Shown here: positions 11,041 to 20,820 of the stretch, piece after piece | How the letters are laid out: the number at the start of each line of letters is the position of its first letter | Position numbering within the stretch: the stretch's first letter is position 1 | Assembly: GCA_024500155.1 (NCBI GenBank) | Contig: CM044868.1 | Coordinates: 36,195,665 to 36,259,664 of the forward strand | DNA: 64,000 nt | From: Chenopodium formosanum | Taxonomy: Eukaryota > Streptophyta > Magnoliopsida > Caryophyllales > Amaranthaceae | Direction of reading: 5' to 3' | Position numbers and translations under genes: made by a program | The notes under the pieces: generated by a model | What the model was told of the DNA's origin: nothing | The model's input: the letters and a program-made list of their open reading frames with translations, nothing else | Databases searched by the model: none

Positions 11041-12654
11041 CTATCGACTGCTTTTGATCAAGTCCAACACAGATGAACAAAGTTCGTTCACATCATCCAT
11101 CAGAATTAGCGAGCATATTTCCATCCTGTAACGCTCTTTATCATGTTTGTACCACTGCATTAAATATTTAATCAACTAGTTATGTGGATATATCAAGTAT
11201 AAGTCAGACACCAATGACAAATTCATGAAGACGAATACTTACAAGCATCCACAAGTGTACCCCATCTTTTAATATGTTTGTCAGAATTAGCATGCATAAC
11301 ATCCTTGAGTCATAAGTTTTCTTTGCATTGGGCACATTGTTGAAGTTAGTTACTACAAACGAGTCCAACTGTGGTGGTAATTCTTCTAAAATAGAGGAAA
11401 GAACCTTGTGTGCATACTTTAGTTGTTCGAAACACATCATAAATTGGTTTCCAAAATTAGATAAATAATAAGTAATACATAAATGCCAACCAGTAACAAA
11501 AACTACTTAATGAATTCATTCAAAATATCATGTATACTCAAAAAGAGCAATTATACGATCACTTCCTGTTCAACTTACCACCAAGGGGAGAAATTGGTTA
11601 TGATATTTGTGAGGAAAAGGGTTTAAGGAGTCAAAGAAAAAGACTTTTTTCTCTTTCAAACTAATCATGTAAAGTGTCCATCTACCCTCGACCAATACCG
11701 GAAAGATTATCTGCACGGATTACATTTAAATTAGTACAAAAATAAAGATATTATGAACGTATCTAAAGATACGAAACTATCAATAATCATAATAAAGTAA
11801 ATATAAAACATCAGTTTCAACCCTTCAATGATGTTTTAGTCTGACACTAACGGCATAATCCTTTGTAATATCAGCAATACATTGATTCACAAGATGCTCT
11901 ACTTCTTCATCTCTAATTAGTTTCTGGATAGCTTCACGCTGCATTGGGCGCATGGAAAATTTTGTGATATTTAGTACAAATGACTAAGATACAATTGTCC
12001 CGTTCATGTCATTCTTTATCAACCAACTTGAATGTATTAAAGACTTTGTACCGGGGTACTAGTTGGGAATATGTAAGTGCTCCTTCCTGCCTTAGGGGAT
12101 CTAACACTGGCTTTATTCAATAATTTGACATAAGCATCCATTAACACTGCAAAAATATGCCCGTTTTTTTTTTTTTTGAAAGAATCATGAAGCGTCTCAC
12201 GTGTCAAAGAAAATCCATTATGCTTAAACAACACTTGAGTTCTCAACCTGATTAGTGAGTAATTTTTTGTTACATATACATACCATGTGGCAATGTGCAT
12301 TAACAAATATATTATATGATTTAGCTTACAATTCGTTCTCCTTTATTTTCTTCTCTAATATGTCTTCAACAATTTTCATACTCGCGGGTGCGATTGTGGG
12401 TGGCCCCTCACCCTTAGAAGGAAACACTTCTCCATGTCAAGTATACCATCATCTTTGACAGAGATTTGTGTCTCCATTTGTGAAATTTGTTCCTTCTTTC
12501 TAGGAATCTGTTCCTTCAATGTCAAAGGACAAGTATTTCACAAAAAAAATCAGGTTAAATGCCTGAAATTTTCTATTGCTATCCCCTTTTTTCAAATATA
12601 GGTTACCAGTAATATATGCAAACTGTTGTTTTGTATTACTTACCACATGAGCAT
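11041..12654 (-). pseudogene. Ulp1-like C-terminal exons of copy 2
   Basis: Exons, in gene order: 12505-12335 (EGPPTIAPASMKIVED, with a frameshift at DMEK); 12247-12050 (LTRETLHDSF ... VLMDAYVKLL); 11945-11815 (REAIQKLI, shifted near its end); 11710-11579 (VEGRWTLYMISLKEKKVFFF then DSL); about 11445-11244 (NVPNAKKTYDSRMLCMLIL); and 11154-11041 (ends LIKSSR). The 11.7-kb exon lines up with the His-Trp ... Asp-Ser-Leu part of C48/Ulp1 cysteine proteases and the 11.3-kb exon with the P-x-Q ... D-C-G part. In both, the catalytic residues differ: RW instead of HW, and YDSR instead of YDCG, with no Gln in the oxyanion position. A SUMO-peptidase activity is therefore unlikely even apart from the frameshifts. 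Confidence 0.5.
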
Positions 12655-13149
12655 TGTTTTGGGTGTTTTTTGTCCCTTGGGAGAGTTACAACACGAAAAC
12701 TGATCCGCAGTGAGCTGTACCTGCAAAACCAACGGAGACACCTGTTGGGTGGTGCTCCGCCTCCGACGCACAAGTTAGTAACTTGAAACGGGATAAAGAG
12801 AACGAAAATTTAGGTGGGTATCTGCTCGGATTCCAAGCTCAGGTGTTTCTCTGGTGTCAGAGAATACAGTTGCAATAATTGGTCAAAAAACCGTTCCCTC
12901 AAAAGGAGGAACATCCCCCTATTTATAGGGTCATTGGGAATTGCCCCTGATTAGGTCACTGTACCCTAATCATTGGTGGGTTGCGCCGTATTCCGGCTTT
13001 CTCGGGATTTAGGCCTGAAGGCCGCCTTTTCCCTTCTATCTCTGGAATGACACGTGTCAAACAGGGGTTGGTCCATTTTGGACCAATCTGAGGCTGACAC
13101 GTGTCACCCTCTGATTGGACCACGTGGCAGGGTAAAAATACCCTAAACA
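12655..13149 (-). repeat. 3' LTR of the Tat/Retand-like element
   Basis: On the plus strand it begins TGTTTTGGG and ends CCCTAAACA, and is colinear with 23431-23925. A TATA block (revcomp of CTATTTATAGG, near 12919-12930) marks the sense promoter. Three CACGTG G-box cores lie in U3 at 13051, 13098 and 13121, and the hairpin TTGGTCCATTTTGGACCAA lies between the first two. For the opposite-strand gene this LTR is the upstream region. Confidence 0.95.
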
Positions 13150-13160
13150 TTTGCCCCTCA
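13150..13160 (-). other. Polypurine tract
   Basis: On the minus strand TGAGGGGCAAA immediately precedes the 3' LTR (which starts TGTTTAGGG). This is the position and composition expected for the plus-strand primer of reverse transcription. Confidence 0.75.
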
Positions 13161-13194
13161 CAGATGTGACGTGGCATGCCACGTGGCATCTGTG
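13159..13194. promoter_or_regulatory. 36-bp palindrome with G-box, antisense promoter
   Basis: CACAGATG ... CATCTGTG flanks a perfect 16-bp inner palindrome ACGTGGCATGCCACGT, with only two mismatched pairs between arms. It contains a CACGTG core (13180-13185) and a TGACGTGG half-site, the classes of site bound by plant bZIP/bHLH factors. It lies about 100 bp upstream of the TATA box at 13290 and just next to the polypurine tract, so it could serve the opposite-strand gene. Confidence 0.55.
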
Positions 13195-13289
13195 ACACAT
13201 GCCACTCTTCGGTTGGCGGTAATTTTACGGTTACAGAGTAACCGTTCACCTTCCAGGTAAATTACGGAAATGCCCCCGTATTTACCCCA

Positions 13290-13298
13290 TATATATAG
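13290..13298 (+). promoter_or_regulatory. TATA box of the antisense gene
   Basis: TATATATAG on the plus strand precedes a leader with GAGAGGAAAAC-type sequence. A 5' untranslated intron is likely: donor GTACCG at 13458 after AAAG, pyrimidine-rich body, acceptor TGTGCAG ending at 13668, six bases before the ATG at 13675. A transcription start near 13320 is inferred from TATA spacing. Confidence 0.6.
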
Positions 13299-13674
13299 CC
13301 CTTTTACCCTCATAATTTTGTACGTTTACAAAAATTTTCTAGAGAGGAAAACTTTGAGAGAGCAGAAGCCATCCGTTTGAGTCAGGCGCAAGCAAGAAAC
13401 TTTTTGTTCTTACGCAACTCAGCCGGACCCGCCCTCCTTCAGATACCAATTACAAAGGTACCGTCTCTGTCTTTCTCAGCTCTTTTCTTTTTTCACCGCC
13501 TGTACATATTTCTTGCAATAAATGGATGCATCACCAACACACACGGCACAGCCTAGGTTAGAGTCCAGCCGGTGACCGGGGACGGCTGAGTCTAGGACTG
13601 GGAGTGCCGGCTCGGGGTGTTGGGACCACCCTTTGCCATGGATTCCGACTAGTTATGTGTCTGTGCAGGACACC

Positions 13675-16311
13675 ATGGCTCGGACAATGCAGACGGCCAC
13701 TGATCCAAATTACCGAGGCGAAGGCTCAGGCGGGCAAACGCCTGAGGGAGTCACGTCTGATCAGGGAGATCAGACGACTCTGGAGAGATCCCCTCCGCGC
13801 GCCCCTTCGACCCCCGCTGACTCTTTCCTAGAGGAGTGTGACCAAGGCGGCGACGATGCCGCCTCTGCCCCCATGGACCAAAGCGAGGGGGAGACGGAGA
13901 GTGACAGCTCCGCCTCTACCTCCGAGAGCAGCGATGACTTGCCCCCTCTTCCGGATAGCGAGGAGGAAGAAAGGAAAAAGTGGAGTGAGAAGGACGATCC
14001 CTTCAGCATCCACGTCTCCTCCAAGGACCGGATCCAGATGGGAGAGAACTTAGAGAATTTTAAGAAAATGCACCCGCTAGGAGACGGGTATAAGATCCGG
14101 GTGCCGCCTGAACTTGGCACCATCGCCTGGGGGGATGATCAACAGAACGCCAACAGTTATTTTGGCTGTTACGAGGCGGCGTTCAAAGCCGGCCTTCGCT
14201 TCCCCCTTCACCAGGCGGTGAGGGCTATTTTGAGGGGCTACGGCCTGGGGCTCTGGCAACTTACCCCCAACTCCTGGACCAACATTATGGGGTATGTTGC
14301 CGCCTGTGAGTTCCAAGGGCTTAACCCCGGCTGGGAGGCTTTTGCAAGCATGCATTACCTCAGCAGGAGCCCAGGCGGCTGGAGGGCGTGGTACACTCTA
14401 ACCACGCAGCCGCAATATATGATGACCTTGGACAAGGTCTCCAAGTTCGATGGCTGGAAACACAGGTTCTACCTGATGTCGGCCCCAACCAGACGGGAGA
14501 GTTATGAATTCCGTCTGTACAATAAGAAGCCTGACTTGTTAGGCAGGAAGTGCGCTCTTCCCCGGATCCCAGAAGAGGACTTTGACAAGATTATTGAGGC
14601 AGACTTTTTTGGCCTCACAGACGCAACCTTGTCAACCGGGGAGTCAATAAAAGTCCCCAATAACTGGATCCCCAAGAGCGCCTGGTTCAGGGACGAGTGT
14701 TTCCTAGCCGCCTGCGGACTAGGGCACATGTTTTCCAAACGTATGCGCCTGAGTTTATATCCGTCTGTAGTATTTTTCTATCAAAATTGTTTTATGATAT
14801 TAACCAACTTCTTTTTGCAGAGGAAGCATTAAGCATGTTGCAGACGGAGAAAACCCCAAAGCGATCCTCTGCTGTCATCCGCAAGGCGCTTGCGGAGAAG
14901 GCCGCGGCTGAGGTCAAAGCCAAGGTATTGAGCGCCTGACCCTTTCTTAAGCTCATTTTATAAACTGTCTTGCCCGGATACTAACCTTATTTATTTTCAC
15001 AGGGGGGAGAAGTTGGGAAATCGTTTGAGAAGAATCTCAAACGGGCTAGGGAGGAAGCCCCAGCCGTTCTCAATAAGCTAAAAAAGTCTGCCTCTGCATC
15101 AACTCCTGGCGCCTCAGCCGGGACAAAGACGATGCGAATAGGGGGACGGCTCGAGAAAATAGGAGGCAGCCTGTGCCTTGACCTTGCCGACCCCTCAGCA
15201 GCCGCGGGGTTCACCACGCCTGCAAGCGTTTCCCGCTTGGCCGGCTCTGAAGGTAAGAATCCTTTTGAATCCCCGCCTGAGCTGGGGTGGCCTTTACGGG
15301 TGAAATCCCACTCCCAACAGACATCATCCTCAGACAGCCGGATACAAATAGGTGCCGCCTTAGTTTCGCACTCATCACCTATTGATTGTGGTGCAGATCA
15401 AACACAATCTCCCCGCTGGCCAGACGTCCAGAAGCACGCCAAAGCCATGCTGGACGCCGTCCGGAAGAAGGATAAGGACAATATCCCTGGGATAGAGACG
15501 TTCAACCTTGAACGCATTCTATCCCTTCTGGCTGAGGTGAGAAACCTGTCAATTCCGTGTTATTTTTTTTTCAAGTAATTTCTCCGCCCATAATTCTTAT
15601 ACCGCCTGCTTTTTGCAGGCCATGTTGCGGGTGGACGGGCTCAAACGTCCTTATTCCCGCAAACGGGAAGAGGTAAAAAGGGCCAAGAAGTCTGCCATAG
15701 ACGCTGATAATATTGCTTTACACTCAACTATCATAAATGAACTTGAAACTAAAGCAATAATTATGACACAGGCGTCTAAAATCCAGCAGCTGGAGCTAGA
15801 TCTGAAGGCGGCCGACCAGCGGGTGACGGATGCTGAGACGGCCAAGAAGGGGGCGGAGGAGGCCCAAAAGAAGGCAGACGAGAGCGCCAAGCAGGCTGAT
15901 GAGGCGCTCAAGAAGGCCCAAGCGGACCTTGGTAAACTGAAAACCAAGGTTGAGAGGCTGGAGAAGGATGATGCTCAGGCTCAGAAAAACTTTGCAGCAA
16001 CCCTGGAGGCGGAGCAAAACCGCCTCGTTGCTGAAAGCGATGCTGACAACGACGCCCGTATGAAGATTGCTTGGGCTGCCTTGTACCCAGAAGCTGATTA
16101 TAGCATCTGGGCAATGGCACACAGCTATGCTGAGTACGTGGTGTATTTGAGAGAGCAAGGCATGCCAGAGCCTGCCTCCTTTGAAGCCTGGCTCAGCAAC
16201 AATGAGCCGTCCGCGCCTGAGCTTCCTGGTCCTGGTGAAGCGCAGGAAATTCCCTCAGACGATGAGGAGAAGGGGGAGGACCAGGAGGCTCCGTCTGCAG
16301 GCAAGAAGTGA
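13675..16311 (+). CDS. Antisense-strand Transposase_28-like protein of the retroelement
   Basis: Five exons read through without a stop: 13675-14740, 14821-14924, 15003-15252, 15397-15536 and 15619-16311. They total 2253 nt, or 750 residues plus TGA. Every junction has GT..AG ends and the phases match. Intron 3 (144 nt) is itself in frame and open, so its retention would not break the protein. Residues 1-115 are acidic and Ser-rich. About 160-260 carry the block seen in the plant family called putative gypsy-type transposon (Transposase_28): YEAAFKAGLRFPLH, LTPNSW, and GGWRAWY. The middle is basic and the last exon is a long Ala/Lys/Glu coiled coil with an acidic tail. The ATG at 13675 is chosen because the upstream codons lie before a good 3' splice site. 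The biochemical role of this family is unknown, and regulation of the element or packaging are only guesses. It is far better preserved than gag-pol. Confidence 0.8.
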
Positions 16312-17234
16312 CTCTTCAGCGGCAGTATGCCAATTTATCATTTCTTTTAATTCTTTTTATTCAGCGGCTATATGCCAAAACTTGATTTTTCCGGCCTGCG
16401 TGCCGAGTATCCCTGTATTTACCGGCTGTGGAGCCGTGTTAATTAACAATTTTTCTCCCGGACGGGGTCCGGTTAACATTTGATCCATTACAACCGTTTG
16501 GTTGGATGGACTTTAATGAATTGCACCGACTAAGTCGGTTTTGATTATTTTGCATTTGAATTTTTAATTTTTTCCTATCTTATTAAAAGCATGCGGCGAT
16601 TTCTTGCCTAACTAATCAGTAGTCTGGCTGTCTTTGCCCCTGGACGGCTGTGTGATTGGTTTGAGCTGGAGCTGGTTAATTGACTTGAAAACGTCTGATG
16701 CTGCAAAGAGCATGATATGTTTGTAAGTCAATCAATCACAATAGTGATTGCCCCAAACCAAGTGCACAGCCGTGCATCACAGGCGTTCAGTCACTACACA
16801 GACGGTTTTTTGCCCGTCTTGGTAGAGATTTCATAGCCATTGAACTCTTGCCCCAATTGGGGTGAGGTGCATTTTTTTTTTTTAAAGTAAATAACCAAGC
16901 GAGAACTTCAGCTGATTACCGACTGATGCATATGGGCATCCGGTATTTAGGAAATTCGTCTTTCGCAAGTTATTTAGCCAGACGGCTATGTGTTGACCAA
17001 TTTGGTCGTTCAATTTTTGCCGTCTGTATGGATACATAGAACCGACAGATAATCCGTTCTCTGCGACGATTGCACCCGGAGGGGTGTCGCCGGACGCCTT
17101 TGTCCATGTTGGGACAGGCGATTTTTATAAAAATAGCAACCATCCGGCAATTTTAGCCTCTGGTCCTTTTTAAGACCGGTTGTGTAGCCACTAAACGCTT
17201 TTGTGCTTAGTTTCTTAATCAGTGTTGAATTTAC
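16312..17234. other. Non-coding region between antisense gene and integrase
   Basis: This is the 3' end of the antisense gene and the 3' region of the sense transcript. Repeated CGTCTG, CCGGCTG and GCCGTCT words recur as elsewhere in the element. No supported open frame and no clear terminator motif. Confidence 0.6.
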
Positions 17235-17505
17235 ACTAAGTATCAAACTTAGTTTGGTAAATGGAGAATCCGTCTGAGTATTACCCAGGCGGATAGAATC
17301 ATACTAAGTATCAAACTTAGTTAGGTAAATGGAGAATCCGTCTGAGTATTGCCCAGGCGGATAGTCGAGCAATTGAATAAACAGAATCAAACTTAAATAA
17401 ACAAGTGATCCGAGTATTACCCAGGCGGATAGAATCATACTAAGTATCGAACTTAGTTAGATAAATGGGGAATCCGCCTGGATATTACCCGGATAAATAA
17501 TCAAA
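17235..17505. repeat. Internal 67-bp tandem repeat of the retroelement
   Basis: About four units share ACTAAGTATCAAACTTAGTT, a GGAGAATCCGTCTGAGTAT part and CCCAGGCGGATAG. Starts at 17235, 17302 and 17439 give a 67-68 bp period, with a diverged third unit in between. Tandem repeats just downstream of integrase are a known trait of Retand-type elements and can seed satellite arrays. Confidence 0.85.
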
Positions 17506-17570
17506 TGATAATTTTGCAAGCAAAGTCTGAATCTGCATTAACTGACACTGTTTACAAAAAGTTTACATTC

Positions 17571-18701
17571 TCAGAAGTAGTACTTTTTTAGATTGTCTAC
17601 ATTCCAAGTTCTAGGCAGGCGCCTTCCGTCTGGAGTTTCCAGGCGGTAGGTTCCGTCCCTTACTTCCTCATAGATCCGGTAGGGGCCTTCCCAATTTGGG
17701 GTTAGCTTTCCCAACTCATTTGCCCTACCGGTTGCTTCCATTTTTCGTAACACTAAGTCGTCAACCCTCAAGGGACGCTTGTGTACTTTTTTGTTGTAGG
17801 CTCTCGTCATTCTCAGACGGTAAATCTCATGACGCAAGGCGGCATTGCCCCTGCGTTCTGGGAGTGAATCCAATGCCAGGCGCATTGCTTCCCAGTTTGC
17901 CTCTTCATCATACAGCATGACTCTGAGAGTCGGCTCGTAATGCTCGATGGGCAAGACGGCTTCAGCACCGTAAACCATGAGAAATGGGGTTTCCCCGGTT
18001 GCCCCTTTTGCTGTTGTCCGGATGGCCCACAGGACATGGATTAACTCTTCTGCCCATAAACCACCGGCTCTTTCTATTTTCTTTTTAATGCCGTCTGAGA
18101 TGAGTTTGTTGAAAGCTTCAACTTGGCCGTTTGCTTGGGGCTGGCCAACAGATGCGAAATAGCTTGAGACCCCCTGATCTCCCAACCAAGTTTTTAACTG
18201 AGGCGTCTCAAACTGAGGACCATTATCAAAAACCATAGACATGGGTACCCCATACCGGGTGATGATGTTCTTCCAGATGAAGGAAATTACGTCTGAGGTC
18301 TTGATATTTTTAACCGCCTCAGCCTCAACCCACTTGGTGAAGTAATCCACAGCCACTAAGATATAGCGCTTTCCGCCTGGAGCAGGCGTGTAAGGACCTA
18401 GAATGTCCATGCCCCATTTTGCAAACGGGATTGGGCTGTGAATGGCCGTCAGATCAGTAGCCGGACGGTGAATGAGTTTGCCATATTTTTGGCACTTGTC
18501 ACATTTCTTCACCAACTCCTTGGCGTCCGCCTCAAGAGTGGGCCAAAAGTAATGTCGTCTGGCTCTGACGGCTAGGGACCTGCCGCCTATGTGCGAGGCG
18601 CAGAACCCCGAGTGCAAGTCTTCGAGAACTTCTTTCCCCTTTTCTGGGGTGACACACTTCAATAAAGGCTTCAGAAAAGCCCGCCTTGAAGAGTTCTCCA
18701 T
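17571..18701 (-). CDS. Integrase (frame-shifted from RT/RNase H)
   Basis: The open frame of 376 residues holds the zinc-binding HHCC module (His30, His37, Cys67, Cys70) and the catalytic DD35E triad (Asp99 in MDILGPY, Asp159 in VFDNGPQF, Glu195 in NGQVEAF). The C-terminal part ends in the GPYRI ... GTYRL ... WN-x-x-NLKKYYF block typical of Tat integrases, with no chromodomain. It would insert the cDNA into host DNA in the nucleus. Relative to the RT frame it needs a skip of one base near 18668-18682, in a GGCTTTTCTGAAGCC stretch, so in this copy it is probably disconnected from pol by an indel. The first residues before about position 8 are out-of-frame linker sequence. Confidence 0.9.
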   Translation of the reverse strand: MENSSRRAFLKPLLKCVTPEKGKEVLEDLHSGFCASHIGGRSLAVRARRHYFWPTLEADAKELVKKCDKCQKYGKLIHRPATDLTAIHSPIPFAKWGMDILGPYTPAPGGKRYILVAVDYFTKWVEAEAVKNIKTSDVISFIWKNIITRYGVPMSMVFDNGPQFETPQLKTWLGDQGVSSYFASVGQPQANGQVEAFNKLISDGIKKKIERAGGLWAEELIHVLWAIRTTAKGATGETPFLMVYGAEAVLPIEHYEPTLRVMLYDEEANWEAMRLALDSLPERRGNAALRHEIYRLRMTRAYNKKVHKRPLRVDDLVLRKMEATGRANELGKLTPNWEGPYRIYEEVRDGTYRLETPDGRRLPRTWNVDNLKKYYF

Positions 18702-20817
18702 TTTTCAACTCGAATCTTGCAGCTCGCTTTTTCAGGACGGCTGCTTCCCGTGGCGAATCAGGAAGTGTACCGTCTGAGAGATAGGCCCGTATGTCATCCA
18801 TCCAGGTAGAGCTTCGGTCCAGAATTCCAACGGGATCCTCATAGATGCTTCTTTTCTCAAGAACTTCCCAGAAGACAGACCGAGGCGTATCATGGCAGGC
18901 GGAAGATGCCAGTTTTGACAATGCATCCGCCTGGTTGTTCTCCGACCTAGGCACCTGATTCAGCCGGAATTCCTCAAGCGCCTTGGTCTCTTCTTTGACT
19001 GCCTGAAGATATTTAACCATAGCCGGATGGGTAGCCTCGTAGCTTCCCTCATACTGGCTAACAACCAATTGAGAATCAGAGTAGGCGTCAATTTTCATGG
19101 CCCCTGCCGCCTTACACATGCGAATGCCGGCTAGCAGGGCTTCATATTCCGCCTCATTGTTAGAGGCCTGAAATTTGAAGCGTAGTGCATACTCAAATCT
19201 GTCTCCTTCAGGAGACTCATAAATTACACCTGCACCACATCCGTTCTTTGTAGAGCTCCCGTCTACGTACACTTTCCAAACCTGATCAAGATTATCCGGA
19301 GCCACCGGACGAGTCATTTCCACAATGAAGTCGGCAAACGCCTGACCCTTCACTGCCTTTCTTGGTTCGTAAGTGATTTCAAGGCTCTGCATTTCAATAG
19401 CCAATTTCAACATTCTCCCGGATGAGTCCAAGGTAGACATTGGCCGCTTGAGTGGCTGGTCCGTGTAAATCACCACCGGATGCGCCAAAAAGTAAGGCTT
19501 CAATTTTTTGAATGCCATATACAAAGCGAGGCCAAATTTTTCAACCATGGGGTACCGGAGTTCAGCATTTTTAAGAACATGGCTAATGAAGTAAACCGGG
19601 AACTGAATGTCGTCTCGCTCAGCAAGGAGAACGGCGCTGAGGGCATGGTCTGAGACGGCTAAGTACATGTACAACGTCTCCCTAGGCAAAGGACTGACCA
19701 ACCTAGGCAGAGAATGTAAATGCTCTTTCAACCTCTGGAACGCCGCCTCAGCATCATCCCCCCATTCAAATCTAGTCTTCTTCCTGATTGCTTGGAAGAA
19801 GTAGAGGCATTTGTCACCTGACCGGCTGAGGAACCTCCCCAGGGCGGCCAGACAACCGGTGAGTCTCTGAACTTCCTTAACAGAGCGGGGTGACTTCATG
19901 TCAATCACCGCCTGTATCTTTTCGGGGTTAGCCTCTATCCCCCTTTGATCAATCAGGAACCCGAGAAACTTCCCAGACTCAACACCAAAGACGCATTTCT
20001 TAGGATTTAACATAACCTTATGCCGCCTGAGGGTGGTGAATGTTTCTCGGAGATCAGCAAGGTGATCCGTCTGTAGCTTGGATTTGACTATCATGTCATC
20101 AATGTACGCCTCCACATTCCTCCCAATCTGATTAATGAAGACCGTATTAATCATCCGTTGGAAAGTGGCAGGCGCATTTTTCAAGCCAAACGGCATCACA
20201 GTATAACAGAATAGCCCCTGATCAGTGACGAAGGCCGTCTTCTCTTGGTCTTTCTTCCACAGGGGTATCTGATGGAAGCCGGAGTAGGCATCCATAAAGC
20301 TCATCAAGGCGTGACCGGCTGTAGAGTCGACCAGACTGTCGATCTTTGGAAGCGGATAACTGTCCTTTGGACACGCCTTGTTGAGGTCTGTGTAATCAAC
20401 ACACATGCGCCAGGTCCCATTCGGTTTTTTAACAAGGACCACATTGGCCACCCAGTCGGGGAAATTACAAGGCCGAATGAACCTGGCGTCTAGCAGCTTT
20501 TTGACTTCGGCAGCTGCCGCCTGACTTCTTTCCTCGCCGTGATTTCTTTTCTTTTGCCGGATGGGCTTCTTTTTGGGGTCAACGGCGAGTTTGTGGACAG
20601 CAAGATCCGGGCTGACGCCTGGCATCTCTTCCACTTCAAAGGCAAAAATGTCTTTGAATTCTTTCAGCAGAAGGTGCAAGCTTGCACCCAAGGTAGCATG
20701 AGCAACCGTCCCCACCTTAACAGTGCGTTCTGGACGGCTGTCGTCCAGTACAAGGTCAATACTTTCGCCAGCCGGTTGGGGACGTAGCTCATCTGACTGT
20801 TCACCGGTCAGTGATTG
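18532..20817 (-). CDS. Reverse transcriptase, RNase H and second RNase H
   Basis: The frame is open from just after the TAG at 20818-20820 down to 18532, and the first Met is at 20715. Counting from that Met, RT spans about 70-260 with MDAYSGFHQIPL (141-152) and the active-site YIDD (204-207). The gypsy-type RNase H follows at about 310-440 (YLAVSDHALSAVLL). A second, archaeal-type RNase H occupies about 480-605 with Asp485 (YVDGSS), Glu523 (EAEYEALL), Asp547 (YSDSQL) and Asp597 (QADALSKLA), all four catalytic acids present. It copies the element RNA into DNA and removes RNA. The reading frame runs into non-homologous residues after about 690, where the integrase frame takes over. Expression without readthrough would need internal initiation. 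Confidence 0.93.
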   Translation of the reverse strand, partial: QSLTGEQSDELRPQPAGESIDLVLDDSRPERTVKVGTVAHATLGASLHLLLKEFKDIFAFEVEEMPGVSPDLAVHKLAVDPKKKPIRQKKRNHGEERSQAAAAEVKKLLDARFIRPCNFPDWVANVVLVKKPNGTWRMCVDYTDLNKACPKDSYPLPKIDSLVDSTAGHALMSFMDAYSGFHQIPLWKKDQEKTAFVTDQGLFCYTVMPFGLKNAPATFQRMINTVFINQIGRNVEAYIDDMIVKSKLQTDHLADLRETFTTLRRHKVMLNPKKCVFGVESGKFLGFLIDQRGIEANPEKIQAVIDMKSPRSVKEVQRLTGCLAALGRFLSRSGDKCLYFFQAIRKKTRFEWGDDAEAAFQRLKEHLHSLPRLVSPLPRETLYMYLAVSDHALSAVLLAERDDIQFPVYFISHVLKNAELRYPMVEKFGLALYMAFKKLKPYFLAHPVVIYTDQPLKRPMSTLDSSGRMLKLAIEMQSLEITYEPRKAVKGQAFADFIVEMTRPVAPDNLDQVWKVYVDGSSTKNGCGAGVIYESPEGDRFEYALRFKFQASNNEAEYEALLAGIRMCKAAGAMKIDAYSDSQLVVSQYEGSYEATHPAMVKYLQAVKEETKALEEFRLNQVPRSENNQADALSKLASSACHDTPRSVFWEVLEKRSIYEDPVGILDRSSTWMDDIRAYLSDGTLPDSPREAAVLKKRAARFELKNGELFKAGFSEAFIEVCHPRKGERSSRRLALGVLRLAHRRQVPSRQSQTTLLLAHS

Positions 20818-20820
20818 CTA
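20812..20820 (-). promoter_or_regulatory. Candidate leaky stop codon, TAG CAA TCA
   Basis: The stop between protease and RT is followed directly by CAATCA, which fits the CARYYA consensus of the tobacco mosaic virus type readthrough signal in plants. The frame is open on both sides. Functional recoding is inferred. A plain C-to-T nonsense change is the competing explanation. Confidence 0.45.

Noticed and set aside
13604..13674. Upstream start of the antisense protein before 13675
   Set aside because: The frame lacks an ATG there and a good 3' splice site ends at 13668, so this is more likely leader intron.
13770..14123. 117-codon open frame opposite the antisense retroelement gene
   Set aside because: It is the shadow of a biased, Ser/Asp-rich coding exon on the plus strand and has no homology or start context of its own.
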